Shown piece by piece: positions 6,825-14,365 of a stretch of DNA of 25,455 bases (position 1 is the stretch's first letter; each line of letters begins with the position of its first letter). The position numbers and the translations under genes were made by a program. The notes below the pieces were generated by a model. It saw only the letters and a list, made by a program, of their open reading frames with translations. It did no database searches and had not been told where the DNA came from. This DNA comes from a virus, in IMG/VR virus record IMGVR_UViG_3300046734_000276, positions 1-25,455 of that record. The stretch is one strand, 5' to 3'.

Positions 6825-7462
6825 TATACTCCAAAATCACATTCACAATATCCACCAACCTCACACATGATGTCTCTCATCATATTGTTAGCTTTATTGT
6901 ATTTATAAGTATTCTTTTTAACAGTAACCGATTCGTTTATCGTACCCTCGTTTGTTGGTGAAAGAAATGCTCCATGAGTTGATGGGTTAGAAACAAAGTC
7001 CCAACATATCAAATCAAAGTCTTGTTCTACTGCGACGGTGTCTTCACCAATTTGTTTTACGGAACCCATACCTCTTGACGAGATACCAACAGTACACCCA
7101 GCTTTTACTAATTCTTGTAAAATCTTTCCAGCTGGTGTATTTAGTATTTCAACTGTTCCAACAACATCATCACCATTCCATGATACTTCACGGATAATGT
7201 GTGATGTGTTCTTTAATTCGACTACACCACTTTCAGGATGGTCCAATTCACCATAAGCACGATTCTCTTTGATTTCACGTCCTTGGTATTTCTTTACTTC
7301 ACGTTCTAAGATGTTACGTGGATACACTCTACCATTTTGGTTTTTAGCATCAGCACGTTGTAACACACCATTTACTAAGAAACGACCAGTCTGGTCCTTT
7401 GCTTCTTGTAACATAGTAGGTGTTACTTCAAATATCATTGTATCTACAAGTAGTTGTTTCAT
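6824..7462 (-). CDS. 21: Prohead core protease, T4 gp21-like
   Basis: 212 residues from the ATG at 7462, the same length as T4 gp21. A TTG start at 7516 would extend it by 18 residues into the upstream 46-codon gene and is less likely. GRFLVNGVLQRADAKNQNGR near the N-terminus, GELDHPESG at 71-79 (candidate catalytic His75) and GISSRGMGS at 127-134 (candidate nucleophile Ser128 or Ser129) are the marks of the gp21/U9-type serine protease. The family cuts after Glu in (L/I)-x-E contexts in scaffold, capsid and internal proteins. Its own sequence has LQE/A at 18-20 and INE/S at 175-177, which suggests removal of both ends on activation. The C-terminal tail ends in a Cys-rich GGYCECDFGV. It lies between gp20 and gp22 as in T4 and overlaps the next gene by one base. 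Confidence 0.92.
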   Translation of the reverse strand: MKQLLVDTMIFEVTPTMLQEAKDQTGRFLVNGVLQRADAKNQNGRVYPRNILEREVKKYQGREIKENRAYGELDHPESGVVELKNTSHIIREVSWNGDDVVGTVEILNTPAGKILQELVKAGCTVGISSRGMGSVKQIGEDTVAVEQDFDLICWDFVSNPSTHGAFLSPTNEGTINESVTVKKNTYKYNKANNMMRDIMCEVGGYCECDFGV

Positions 7463-7463
7463 C

Positions 7464-7604
7464 TTAGTTTTCCCACACCTTTTTCTTACGATATAAATCA
7501 AAGAACACTCTTGCAAGTTCTCTACGTATCAATAGTCTGATATCTTCGAGGTCTTGTACTTCGAGGTCTTCGTTTAATTTATTTTTATTACACCCACACG
7601 ACAT
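7464..7604 (-). CDS. Small Cys-containing hypothetical protein (46 aa)
   Basis: ATG at 7604, one base after the upstream stop; the frame runs 46 codons to a TAA at 7464, one base before the gp21 ATG. The product starts MSCGCNKNKLNEDLEVQDLE and ends DLYRKKKVWEN, with a C-x-C pair at residues 3-5 and a charged helix after it. The exact fit between two genes in a cluster without spare bases supports a real gene, although there is no clear Shine-Dalgarno and translation may be coupled. In T4 the small core proteins gp67 and gp68 lie between 20 and 21. This gene is in a comparable place but shows no recognisable similarity. No function is claimed. Confidence 0.65.
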   Translation of the reverse strand: MSCGCNKNKLNEDLEVQDLEDIRLLIRRELARVFFDLYRKKKVWEN

Positions 7605-7605
7605 A

Positions 7606-8136
7606 CTATGCGCTCAATTCTTTTAGATTACGAGCAACTTTCAACATTCTTTCTGAAATCTTACCGAATCTTTTTTGTGTAGACTTCCAATATTGTTCAT
7701 TAGATACACCCATTTCGTTTTTCAACTTAGTGTTCTGATTTACAATCTTTTCAACTTCGTACATCATTCGATTAATCTCTTTGATAGATTTATTTACTTT
7801 TTGATGTGCTTTCATAGAGTCATCTTTTTTGTAATCTCTATAAGTAGCTTCGATTATACGTTCTAGCTTATCTTCTAATTTCTTCATAGTTTTAGACTCC
7901 GTATTTATCTTTTTAGTTTTCTTTGGCTTCTTGTAACCAAGTACTTCTATGTGGTCAGTATCTAAATCATCCTCATCTTCACTTTTAGAAAAAGCGTTTG
8001 GAGTTTTAGGTGGGCCTGCTCCCCCATCCATATTAGATGTTACATTAGCCTCATCTACCTCTTCCTCTTTAAGAGTTTCGATTGACTCCAGCTCTTCAAA
8101 CTTACCTTCCAATTGTTCTAGTAAGAATTTAGACAT
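7606..8136 (-). CDS. Hypothetical head-assembly/core protein (176 aa)
   Basis: 176 residues; overlaps the upstream gene by 8 bases and has GGAGG before its ATG. The N-terminal 29 residues are strongly acidic and end EEEVDE/ANV, a possible prohead-protease cut. Then comes a small Gly/Pro segment (NMDGGAGPPKTPNAF), an acidic stretch (SEDEDDLDTDHIEVLGYKKP), a Lys-rich joint and a long helical C-terminal half with coiled-coil character (KLEDKLERIIEATYRDYKKD onwards). Placed between the portal and gp21, it probably takes part in prohead core assembly, by analogy with small acidic core proteins at this place in T4. No specific family is recognised. An intragenic TACTTATA at 7839-7846 may be chance. 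Confidence 0.7.
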   Translation of the reverse strand: MSKFLLEQLEGKFEELESIETLKEEEVDEANVTSNMDGGAGPPKTPNAFSKSEDEDDLDTDHIEVLGYKKPKKTKKINTESKTMKKLEDKLERIIEATYRDYKKDDSMKAHQKVNKSIKEINRMMYEVEKIVNQNTKLKNEMGVSNEQYWKSTQKRFGKISERMLKVARNLKELSA

Positions 8137-8974
8137 TCGAAACCCTCCGTAACTCTTGTAAAAGTTGATGATATCTTAGAAGAGATAAAATCTGATTCTC
8201 ATTGATTATTTTAGAATTTGTAATGTTATCAATAAGATTTACAGTTTCATTTAGTTTTATTTGTGCTACTTTATCCGATACATCTACTGCTTTGAAACTT
8301 TTCTTTAGTTTCTTAACTTCAGTTATAACAAATGACTTTAATTTAGTTGAATTATCAACGTTGTTGATATAATTCTTTAAAATCATTTTTTGTTCTTCTG
8401 ATAAAGTTGTGTACTTTGAGTTAAATGATTCGACCAAGAACTTATAAGCCAACAACCTAACTTCTTTAGATTGGTTGTTATACTCAGTATTATCAGATTC
8501 AGTTACAATCTCAACATTTGATTTAGTGATTACTTCGAGTATTGTATTTTTACAAGTAACGTACTCTTTTGGAGATGCCAAACTTGTATTTTCAAACATT
8601 TTGTAAACCGATGCCATTTCACGATAATTAGTAACACGATATTTAAAGAAGTCCTCCATAACAAATGACTCTTTGATTGATTTAATCAAATTATACTTTT
8701 GTCTACGAAGAATACCCTCATTTAAACTACCACGTTCTTCCAATACAATATTTAAAAACTCCTGAGCCTGATATTGGTTATCAAAGTTTTCTTTAGTTAA
8801 AGATTGATACAATTTTAACTCTTTGTTTAATTCAGTACCTCGTTTGAAATGTTTCTTTATTATTTCCAAGGCAAGAGAATCTTTGTTCGCAAGTGTATCG
8901 GATGCGATTTGCTTTACGAGTAATTCAAATAGAATACCCGTATTTTTAAACTTGCTGTGTTTTAATTTGGCCAT
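8129..8974 (-). CDS. Conserved hypothetical protein downstream of portal (281 aa)
   Basis: 281 residues, predicted all-helical, Lys- and Leu-rich, without signal peptide or membrane segment. The N-terminus SKFKNTGILFELLVKQIASD is a phrase I associate with a conserved but uncharacterised protein next to the portal in marine T4-like phages; this is memory, not a search. L-N-E tripeptides occur at SLNE/G, KLNE/T and IINE/N, so it may also be processed in the prohead, but it is rich in these residues and chance is possible. It starts 49 bases after the gp20 stop behind a promoter-like motif (9004-9011), with a modest AAGG, and its end overlaps the next gene by 8 bases. A role in core or portal-vertex assembly is inferred from position only. 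Confidence 0.7.
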   Translation of the reverse strand: MAKLKHSKFKNTGILFELLVKQIASDTLANKDSLALEIIKKHFKRGTELNKELKLYQSLTKENFDNQYQAQEFLNIVLEERGSLNEGILRRQKYNLIKSIKESFVMEDFFKYRVTNYREMASVYKMFENTSLASPKEYVTCKNTILEVITKSNVEIVTESDNTEYNNQSKEVRLLAYKFLVESFNSKYTTLSEEQKMILKNYINNVDNSTKLKSFVITEVKKLKKSFKAVDVSDKVAQIKLNETVNLIDNITNSKIINENQILSLLRYHQLLQELRRVSNV

Positions 8975-9003
8975 TGTAAACCTTATCTATTACTATTCCA
9001 ATT

Positions 9004-9011
9004 TATAAATA
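9004..9011 (-). promoter_or_regulatory. Late-promoter-like motif TATTTATA after portal gene
   Basis: Coding strand TACATATTTATAAATT, 29 bases before the ATG at 8974. It is the copy closest to the consensus ACATA(T/C)TTATA. Confidence 0.5.
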
Positions 9012-9023
9012 TGTAAAAACTCA

Positions 9024-10874
9024 TCAAATCGTGTCATCGATAAGATTTCTCTCATCTAATAAACCCGATTCAGCCTTTTCATCTTCTAATAAAGATTCAT
9101 TTAGAATCTTAGTTGTTTTGCGTTTAACGTTTTTCAAAGATGATTTCAAAGCTTGTGTTTGCTCGTAAGCAAGTGGTGAATTTTTATACTTATGATATGT
9201 TGCGGCTGGTTTAATATCGGTCTTTTGACCAAGTGGGTCTCTACCAAATGCACTATCATCCGTTTTATAGTTACCTGATGTTGATGGTCTACCAGCACCA
9301 TCAAACCCACCTTCAGGAGAACCACCATCATCGTTAGGTGTTTGATGCATTTGTGCCAAATCGTGTGGTGTACCAAATGACTCGCCAGTTTTAACTGGAT
9401 CATTACCTTCATCTTCAATTTGAGCTTGTCTAAATCCGAGTTTTAAATCTCCAATAACTTTACCTTGTTCAAGAGCCCACTCATCATCACTCATATTGAA
9501 TATGTTCTTATACATCCATTCTTGAGAAACCATTTTGAGGTCTTTCATATCAGATACCAATGATACCTTCTCAGACCACAATGCAGCTTTCTCTTGTTCG
9601 TATATGATAGATGGGTTTGTAAGTTCCAACTCAAAGTTAACAAGGTCTTCGTTTTCGTAACCTTGTGAGTATAAGTGAACGATTGCAATCTTAGTTAATT
9701 CAGAAAGAACAATCTTTTGGATTCTCTCAACTGAACGTGCGAATCTGATATCCTCTTGTGCTAATGTTGCTTTACCTTCAACTGACTCATCGTACCCAAT
9801 AAATGCTTTTGGTACTTTTAGTGCAGCCATCATTCTATTTCTTAGGTATTCGATATCATCAATACCACCGAATTCCATACCACTTAATGTATCTATCTCA
9901 GTACCACTCTGACCACCACGAACTGGTAGGTAGTAATCATCTAACATATTCATTAGATTAAACTTGAGATTGTAGTCACCAGTATTTTGGTCAAGATATG
10001 GTACTTTCTTCATTTGGTCAATGATACCTCTCATGTGGTTATCAACTTCACCAGGTGGAATGTTACCTACATCAATTTTAAATGTACGTCTTTCAGGTGC
10101 TCTCATAATTCTATGAATCATCATAGCATCTTCCATAAGAGTCAACTGCTTCCAAGTCTTTCTTGCACCTTCTAATACCGAACGACCATATGGAAGGAAG
10201 TTTGTATCTGCTAATAAACGGAAATGTGCGATTTGATAGAACTCAAAGTAATCAGCGTTCTTGTTTACACTTGCACCATGAGCAGCACCCATTGAACCTA
10301 ATTTAAATCTTACTTCGTATGGGTTTTCGGGATTAAACCCTTCTTCTCTTTCTACTTCGTATGCTGACATTGGTGATACGTTTACAATACCAACACCTTC
10401 TTCAATATCAAGATGTAGGAAGTAGTCACCATATTTATTCATACCACGAATCCAAGCCCAAAGATTGAACTCAATATTCATTACATCGTAAAATAGGTTG
10501 TGAAGAATCTTTTTTACGTTCTCGTCATCAGTTTTAATTCTAAGAACATCACCCATGTCATTTTTTAGAGTACACTCATCGGCGTATATATCTAATACTG
10601 AGTTTAGAATGGAATCTTTATCCATTGCTTCGTAATCAGTATATAGTTCTAATTTATTTGAATGATAATTAAATTGATTGTTATACGTTTCCCAATTTCT
10701 ACGAGAGGTATGCATTCTACCAAACCTATCGTAATAAGATGAACCACGGAGGTTACCCTGAGATTGTAGTCTTTGAGTATCGATAGTTTGGGTACGGCCC
10801 TTACCAATCCTACGGACAACAACTTGAGTGTTGAATAATTTTCCTAACCTATTAAATAGTGATTTATCTGCCAT
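9024..10874 (-). CDS. 20: Portal vertex protein, T4 gp20-like
   Basis: 616 residues, somewhat longer than T4 gp20 (524). The core contains conserved portal phrases: YTDYEAMDKDSILNSVLDIY, then YADEC, AWIRGMNKYGDYFLHLDI, a segment of the ADTNFLPYGRSVLEGARKTW type, and RIMRAPERRTFKIDVGNIP. The portal forms the dodecameric ring through which DNA is packaged and ejected, and it nucleates the prohead. The C-terminal about 120 residues are Gly/Asp-rich and disordered-looking (GSPEGGFDGAGRPSTSGNYK), and include KILNE/S near residue 593, a possible gp21 site that would remove a 23-residue tail. A promoter-like motif (10913-10920) lies 38 bases before the ATG; the Shine-Dalgarno is weak. It directly follows the terminase gene, with none of the usual sheath or tube genes between. 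Confidence 0.95.
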   Translation of the reverse strand: MADKSLFNRLGKLFNTQVVVRRIGKGRTQTIDTQRLQSQGNLRGSSYYDRFGRMHTSRRNWETYNNQFNYHSNKLELYTDYEAMDKDSILNSVLDIYADECTLKNDMGDVLRIKTDDENVKKILHNLFYDVMNIEFNLWAWIRGMNKYGDYFLHLDIEEGVGIVNVSPMSAYEVEREEGFNPENPYEVRFKLGSMGAAHGASVNKNADYFEFYQIAHFRLLADTNFLPYGRSVLEGARKTWKQLTLMEDAMMIHRIMRAPERRTFKIDVGNIPPGEVDNHMRGIIDQMKKVPYLDQNTGDYNLKFNLMNMLDDYYLPVRGGQSGTEIDTLSGMEFGGIDDIEYLRNRMMAALKVPKAFIGYDESVEGKATLAQEDIRFARSVERIQKIVLSELTKIAIVHLYSQGYENEDLVNFELELTNPSIIYEQEKAALWSEKVSLVSDMKDLKMVSQEWMYKNIFNMSDDEWALEQGKVIGDLKLGFRQAQIEDEGNDPVKTGESFGTPHDLAQMHQTPNDDGGSPEGGFDGAGRPSTSGNYKTDDSAFGRDPLGQKTDIKPAATYHKYKNSPLAYEQTQALKSSLKNVKRKTTKILNESLLEDEKAESGLLDERNLIDDTI

Positions 10875-10912
10875 AATTTCGTCTCTAACTAAAAGTATAT
10901 ACTTCTACAAGT

Positions 10913-10920
10913 TATAAATA
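10913..10920 (-). promoter_or_regulatory. Late-promoter-like motif TATTTATA before portal gene
   Basis: Coding strand TTGTATATTTATAACT, 38 bases before the gp20 ATG, in the 73-base gap after the terminase stop. Confidence 0.5.
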
Positions 10921-10947
10921 TACAAAAAATAAATTAAAGTACCAAAT

Positions 10948-12522
10948 TTAAAGTAACCAAGTTAAATCTTGGTCCTTTCCATGTTGGTCTTTTTGTTTCC
11001 ATGGGTCTTGGCCGAGGTTACGGTTAGAATAAACACCGGTACTTGACTTACCCATATGCCCTAATGTAGTTCTCGTTAAATCCATACCCTGTTGTCTTAA
11101 TTTTAATGCCGTATCACGTACCCAAAGACCGGTGGAGAATGATATCACCAAGTCATCATTATAACCACGTTGTGCTTCAGCTCTACTACCATTCCATATG
11201 AATACAAACAATTCGTCTATAAGTCTCTTAGAATGGATTATAGGGGTTCTCTCTCTCATATACATATCTAACTTAGATATTACTAATGGTCGAGTTCTAC
11301 TTGTCATAGAAAATCCAGGAACCATATCCTCTTTACGTTTTAAGTCAAAACCTTTTCTGAGATGTATATCATCATCTATGTAACCTACATCTCTATATGA
11401 ATAATATAGATTATCATAGTTTCTATCAATTACTTCTTGTATCACTGCCCAACCAATATTTGCGTTTTCAATCACCAACATTGCGTTGTTCCATTCTGCC
11501 GCTACCGAAGTTAACATTGCACCATATTGTTTAGTATCAATCTTACCTTTGTATTCTGCTACTTGTTCAACAGTCTCTACATCGAATACATGGAATGCTG
11601 AATAATCGGATGAGTCACCTCTTGCGACATCGGCAACTACTACATAATCACGAGAATAATTTGGATAGTCCCATAACCAATAGTTACCATCAAACCCACG
11701 TTTTTCAATTGGGTCTTTTACATAAGTTTCTTCGTACCATTGTAATGTAGCACCTTCAACTACCGTATGGCCAGAACTGATAAAGTCACAATCACACTCT
11801 TGTGCTGCGCCCTTAGTTCCTAATAATTTCTCCTGTTCATCTCTCCACGATTGATTTCTCTCAGGATGTACCGTCCAATGTAATTCGGTTGGATTCCACT
11901 GGTCTCCTTGTTGACCTTGAACCCAAATCTTGTGAAACCAATTACCCACACCATTTGGGGTAGATAATACAATAGCACCACCACCGGTAGAAAGTGTAGA
12001 TTGTGCCGAAGTCCAAATCTCTTCTACATTGTTAATGAATGCAGCCTCATCAATAATCAACATCGACAATGCCTCAGAACGACCAGCATCACCTGCAGCA
12101 GATGTTGCTTTAATTTGAGAACCATTACGTAATCTTAGAGATAACTTGTTATCCTCTTCAGTTTGACCTTTTAACCACGTTGGTAAGTTATCGTGCATGA
12201 ATCTTACCTTAGTAACAAGGTTCTTAGCAACCTCTTGTTTGGTTGCAATTACAAGAATGTTTTTGTCTTCGTGAAATAACATCAACCATAGTGAATATCC
12301 GGCTGATAGTGTTGAGATACCCAACTGGCGTGACTTGAGGATTACGTTGAATCGTTCCTCATTTACACTTGTCATTAAGTCTTCTTGAAATGGGTAAAGA
12401 TTAAATAAAATCTTGCCACGGTGGGGGTGTTGGATATAACAATACTTCTTGAAGAAATATACTGGATCCTTAGCACACTTAACCCACTCTTCTCTGATTA
12501 GTGTTTTTATATCTTTTGGCAT
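10948..12522 (-). CDS. 17: Large terminase subunit, T4 gp17-like
   Basis: 524 residues. The ATPase domain shows the variant P-loop SRQLGIST at 64-71 (T4: SRQLGKTT), Walker B LIIDEAAF at 155-162 and a coupling-motif region ending LSTPNG at 186-191. The C-terminal RNase H-like nuclease begins near VVVADVARGDSSDYSAFHVF, with Asp298 the likely first metal ligand; later acidic positions are in VIENANIG and GYNDDLVIS. The protein powers DNA packaging through the portal and makes the headful cuts. In the P-loop, Ile replaces the usual Lys before Ser/Thr, while the upstream Arg of SRQ is kept, as in other terminases with deviant P-loops. No Shine-Dalgarno is evident. It starts 8 bases after the upstream stop. 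No small terminase (gp16) is recognised beside it. Confidence 0.95.
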   Translation of the reverse strand: MPKDIKTLIREEWVKCAKDPVYFFKKYCYIQHPHRGKILFNLYPFQEDLMTSVNEERFNVILKSRQLGISTLSAGYSLWLMLFHEDKNILVIATKQEVAKNLVTKVRFMHDNLPTWLKGQTEEDNKLSLRLRNGSQIKATSAAGDAGRSEALSMLIIDEAAFINNVEEIWTSAQSTLSTGGGAIVLSTPNGVGNWFHKIWVQGQQGDQWNPTELHWTVHPERNQSWRDEQEKLLGTKGAAQECDCDFISSGHTVVEGATLQWYEETYVKDPIEKRGFDGNYWLWDYPNYSRDYVVVADVARGDSSDYSAFHVFDVETVEQVAEYKGKIDTKQYGAMLTSVAAEWNNAMLVIENANIGWAVIQEVIDRNYDNLYYSYRDVGYIDDDIHLRKGFDLKRKEDMVPGFSMTSRTRPLVISKLDMYMRERTPIIHSKRLIDELFVFIWNGSRAEAQRGYNDDLVISFSTGLWVRDTALKLRQQGMDLTRTTLGHMGKSSTGVYSNRNLGQDPWKQKDQHGKDQDLTWLL

Positions 12523-12530
12523 ATCACATA

Positions 12531-13112
12531 TTATTTACCAAACTTCCAATACATACCGATTGTGTAAACGGGCTTGAAGTCACTATCTACACCTACCCCA
12601 ATATTATATACATTACGTTTTTTTGTTTTGTATAAAAGATTACCACTCAAGTTATTTAGTTGAGTTCGGTCACCATTTAACGTAGTACCCACATAGAGTT
12701 CACGTTTGTTGATGTAAACAGTATTAGTAATTGTAGTTGTTGGGATGAGTATTTCGGATTGAACATCTCTAAATGAAATTAGATTACGTGTTATCGTATC
12801 GTTAATAGTAACATAACCCAGCGAATCTATCATAATAGTATCAGTATAAAAGTATTTTGCGTAATAATCTTTTAATACTGATAATGTATCAATTGGTGTA
12901 GTAAATGTATCAATATTAACTACTACCTTCTCCACTACCGTTGGGATGTACTTGGTTTTTTCAATTTGTACAGTATCCCATTTTGTGACTACTTCAGTAA
13001 TAACTTGCGGTTCGGTAATATCAGACCCGTTCTGACAACCACGTGTCAGAAATATAATAACTCCCAATACTACTATCAGAAGGGTCTTGATATCTCCGAA
13101 ATAATTTCTCAC
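12531..13112 (-). CDS. Membrane-anchored protein of unknown function (193 aa)
   Basis: 193 residues from a GTG at 13112, three bases after the upstream stop, with no clear Shine-Dalgarno. Residues 9-23 (KTLLIVVLGVIIFLT) form one membrane segment followed by Arg-Gly-Cys; Cys26 sits in a poor lipobox, so a lipoprotein is possible but not favoured. The rest is Thr/Val/Ile-rich with alternating hydrophobic residues, suggesting extended beta structure (VITEVVTKWDTVQIEKTKYI). The C-terminus YNIGVGVDSDFKPVYTIGMY resembles outer-membrane beta-strands. It may be a cell-envelope protein acting late in infection, for example an inner-membrane spanin-like anchor reaching across the periplasm, but no spanin partner is visible and this is a guess from architecture. 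It lies just before the terminase gene. Confidence 0.65.
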   Translation of the reverse strand: MRNYFGDIKTLLIVVLGVIIFLTRGCQNGSDITEPQVITEVVTKWDTVQIEKTKYIPTVVEKVVVNIDTFTTPIDTLSVLKDYYAKYFYTDTIMIDSLGYVTINDTITRNLISFRDVQSEILIPTTTITNTVYINKRELYVGTTLNGDRTQLNNLSGNLLYKTKKRNVYNIGVGVDSDFKPVYTIGMYWKFGK

Positions 13113-13115
13113 AAA

Positions 13116-13433
13116 TTACTTGTTGTAAAGTTCGTAAACTTTATTAATTAGATTCGTCTTGTTTAATTTAGAATCCAAATCAACATTGTGGTCTTTTTTA
13201 GCAGCCTCAAGCATTTGTACTTTTGTCATCGAACGAAGTTTACTTTTAGTAACCTTCCCTTTGATAGCCGACATTACGTCTTTAAGTTCGTCTGCTACAT
13301 CAGCAAACTCTTCTTTAACTGATTGTAGCTTTTCCTTTGCATCTGATACTGTTTCCATGATTTGTTCATCAATGGTAGTTTTGTTCAATAATCTATTCCA
13401 TAGACCGATGAACCAATTTTTAAGTTTTGTCAT
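13116..13433 (-). CDS. Small helical protein with Rho-N/SAP-like C-terminal motif (105 aa)
   Basis: 105 residues. An amphipathic N-terminal helix (TKLKNWFIGLWNRLLNK) could lie on a membrane. A charged coiled-coil-like segment follows (residues 24-60), then a C-terminal unit of about 40 residues with the pattern LRSMTKVQMLEAAKKDHNVD and NKTNLINKVYELY. This recalls the helix-extended-loop-helix units (HeH/LEM, SAP, Rho N-terminal) that bind nucleic acid or proteins. The match is by eye and weak. A promoter-like motif lies at 13466-13473, 32 bases upstream; the Shine-Dalgarno is weak. It is probably cotranscribed with the membrane protein (3-base gap) and the terminase. It occupies a place where a small terminase might be expected but is shorter than T4 gp16, and no such assignment is made. 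Confidence 0.65.
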   Translation of the reverse strand: MTKLKNWFIGLWNRLLNKTTIDEQIMETVSDAKEKLQSVKEEFADVADELKDVMSAIKGKVTKSKLRSMTKVQMLEAAKKDHNVDLDSKLNKTNLINKVYELYNK

Positions 13434-13465
13434 GATTTTCTTTTTTTGTTAAACTTATTGTATTA

Positions 13466-13473
13466 TATAAGTA
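13466..13473 (-). promoter_or_regulatory. Late-promoter-like motif TACTTATA before terminase operon
   Basis: Coding strand GTTACATACTTATATAAT, 32 bases before the ATG at 13433 and 21 bases after the stop of the preceding gene. It probably heads the 105-aa, membrane-protein and terminase genes. Confidence 0.5.
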
Positions 13474-13494
13474 TGTAACTCAAAGTTAATTAAG

Positions 13495-14364
13495 TTACCA
13501 CTTACGGCAAGACCAATATCTAGCTTTATGTCTTGGTCCTGGATTATCACAATTGTGTCTTGCTCTAAATGCCTTACGTCTCGCAGGGTCATTCTTTTTG
13601 ATAGACATAGTTTTACCCTTTGCTGAAGAGCCACCATGTCCAAAGTTTACCTTTACAACATTTCCTTTTGGATTCTTTACATACACTTTAAACTTTTTAA
13701 CATCACCTTGCATTGGCTTACCAAGTTTTACATCACGACCTTGATACTCTGCTTCATCAAGTGTTGGGTTTAGTGCGTAGATGTCACTATTCTGCTCTTT
13801 ATGTAGATTTAACATCTGAGAATATTCTTTCATAAAGTTTATGAAGTCATGTGTTTCTTCAATACTTTCTACATCATATTCTTCAATCACCTCATCACCT
13901 TCGTTTCTTCTCTTCTTAGAGTAGAGGTAGTCTTTATATAGTTCTTCATAATCAACACCATCTTTCTCATAATCTGATAACGCTTCAGTTGATACTGATT
14001 CCTTGTACAATTTAAACATCGAATCTCTGAACTTAGTATTACTAAGGTCTGACTGATATTTTTTGATAAGTGATTGTGCTTTACTTAGGTTTTTCTTTGA
14101 TACGATGTAGTGTGTTCCTTTACCTCTATATTTCTCAAAGGAATACCACATATTACTTTCAAGACCCTTATCAACGACTTTACCATCTTTGTCAAGTATC
14201 ATATATAATCCACTTGAATATGTAGCTTCATTTTTAAATGATGATACATATGGGTTGTCAATTACCTTACCCAGCTCAGTAGTAAAACCATACTTATCTT
14301 CCATAAAGCCTTTTACGTTATGGTATTCTTCTCTGATTAATTCCTTGAGTTGTGTTTTAGTCAT
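13495..14364 (-). CDS. Modular putative internal head protein with FRARHNCD C-terminal domain
   Basis: 289 residues. N-terminal module about 1-123 begins MTKTQLKELIRE/E, leader-like, and contains THYIVSKKNLSKAQSLIKKY, ending KLYKES. This aligns by eye with residues 229-267 of the 325-residue protein near gp21. An acidic linker follows (about 124-200). At TLDE/A (204/205) the C-terminal module starts: YQGRDVKLGKPMQGDVKKF, VYVKNPKGNVVKVNFGHGG, and a terminal Arg/Cys/His unit with RRKAFRARHNCDNPGP and ARYWSCRKW. His270, Cys272, His279 and Cys286 could bind metal. I know this terminal unit as a recurrent uncharacterised domain in marine phage proteins. The gene starts one base after the 598-residue protein stop with AAAAGG before it. 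I infer a polyprotein cut by gp21; a plain structural protein is the alternative. Confidence 0.65.
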   Translation of the reverse strand: MTKTQLKELIREEYHNVKGFMEDKYGFTTELGKVIDNPYVSSFKNEATYSSGLYMILDKDGKVVDKGLESNMWYSFEKYRGKGTHYIVSKKNLSKAQSLIKKYQSDLSNTKFRDSMFKLYKESVSTEALSDYEKDGVDYEELYKDYLYSKKRRNEGDEVIEEYDVESIEETHDFINFMKEYSQMLNLHKEQNSDIYALNPTLDEAEYQGRDVKLGKPMQGDVKKFKVYVKNPKGNVVKVNFGHGGSSAKGKTMSIKKNDPARRKAFRARHNCDNPGPRHKARYWSCRKW

Positions 14365-14365
14365 C

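Noticed and set aside
7463-7516. TTG-started 18-residue extension of the prohead protease
   Set aside because: It overlaps the well-placed 46-codon gene. The ATG at 7462 gives a 212-residue protein of normal family length, and the extension has no family-like sequence.
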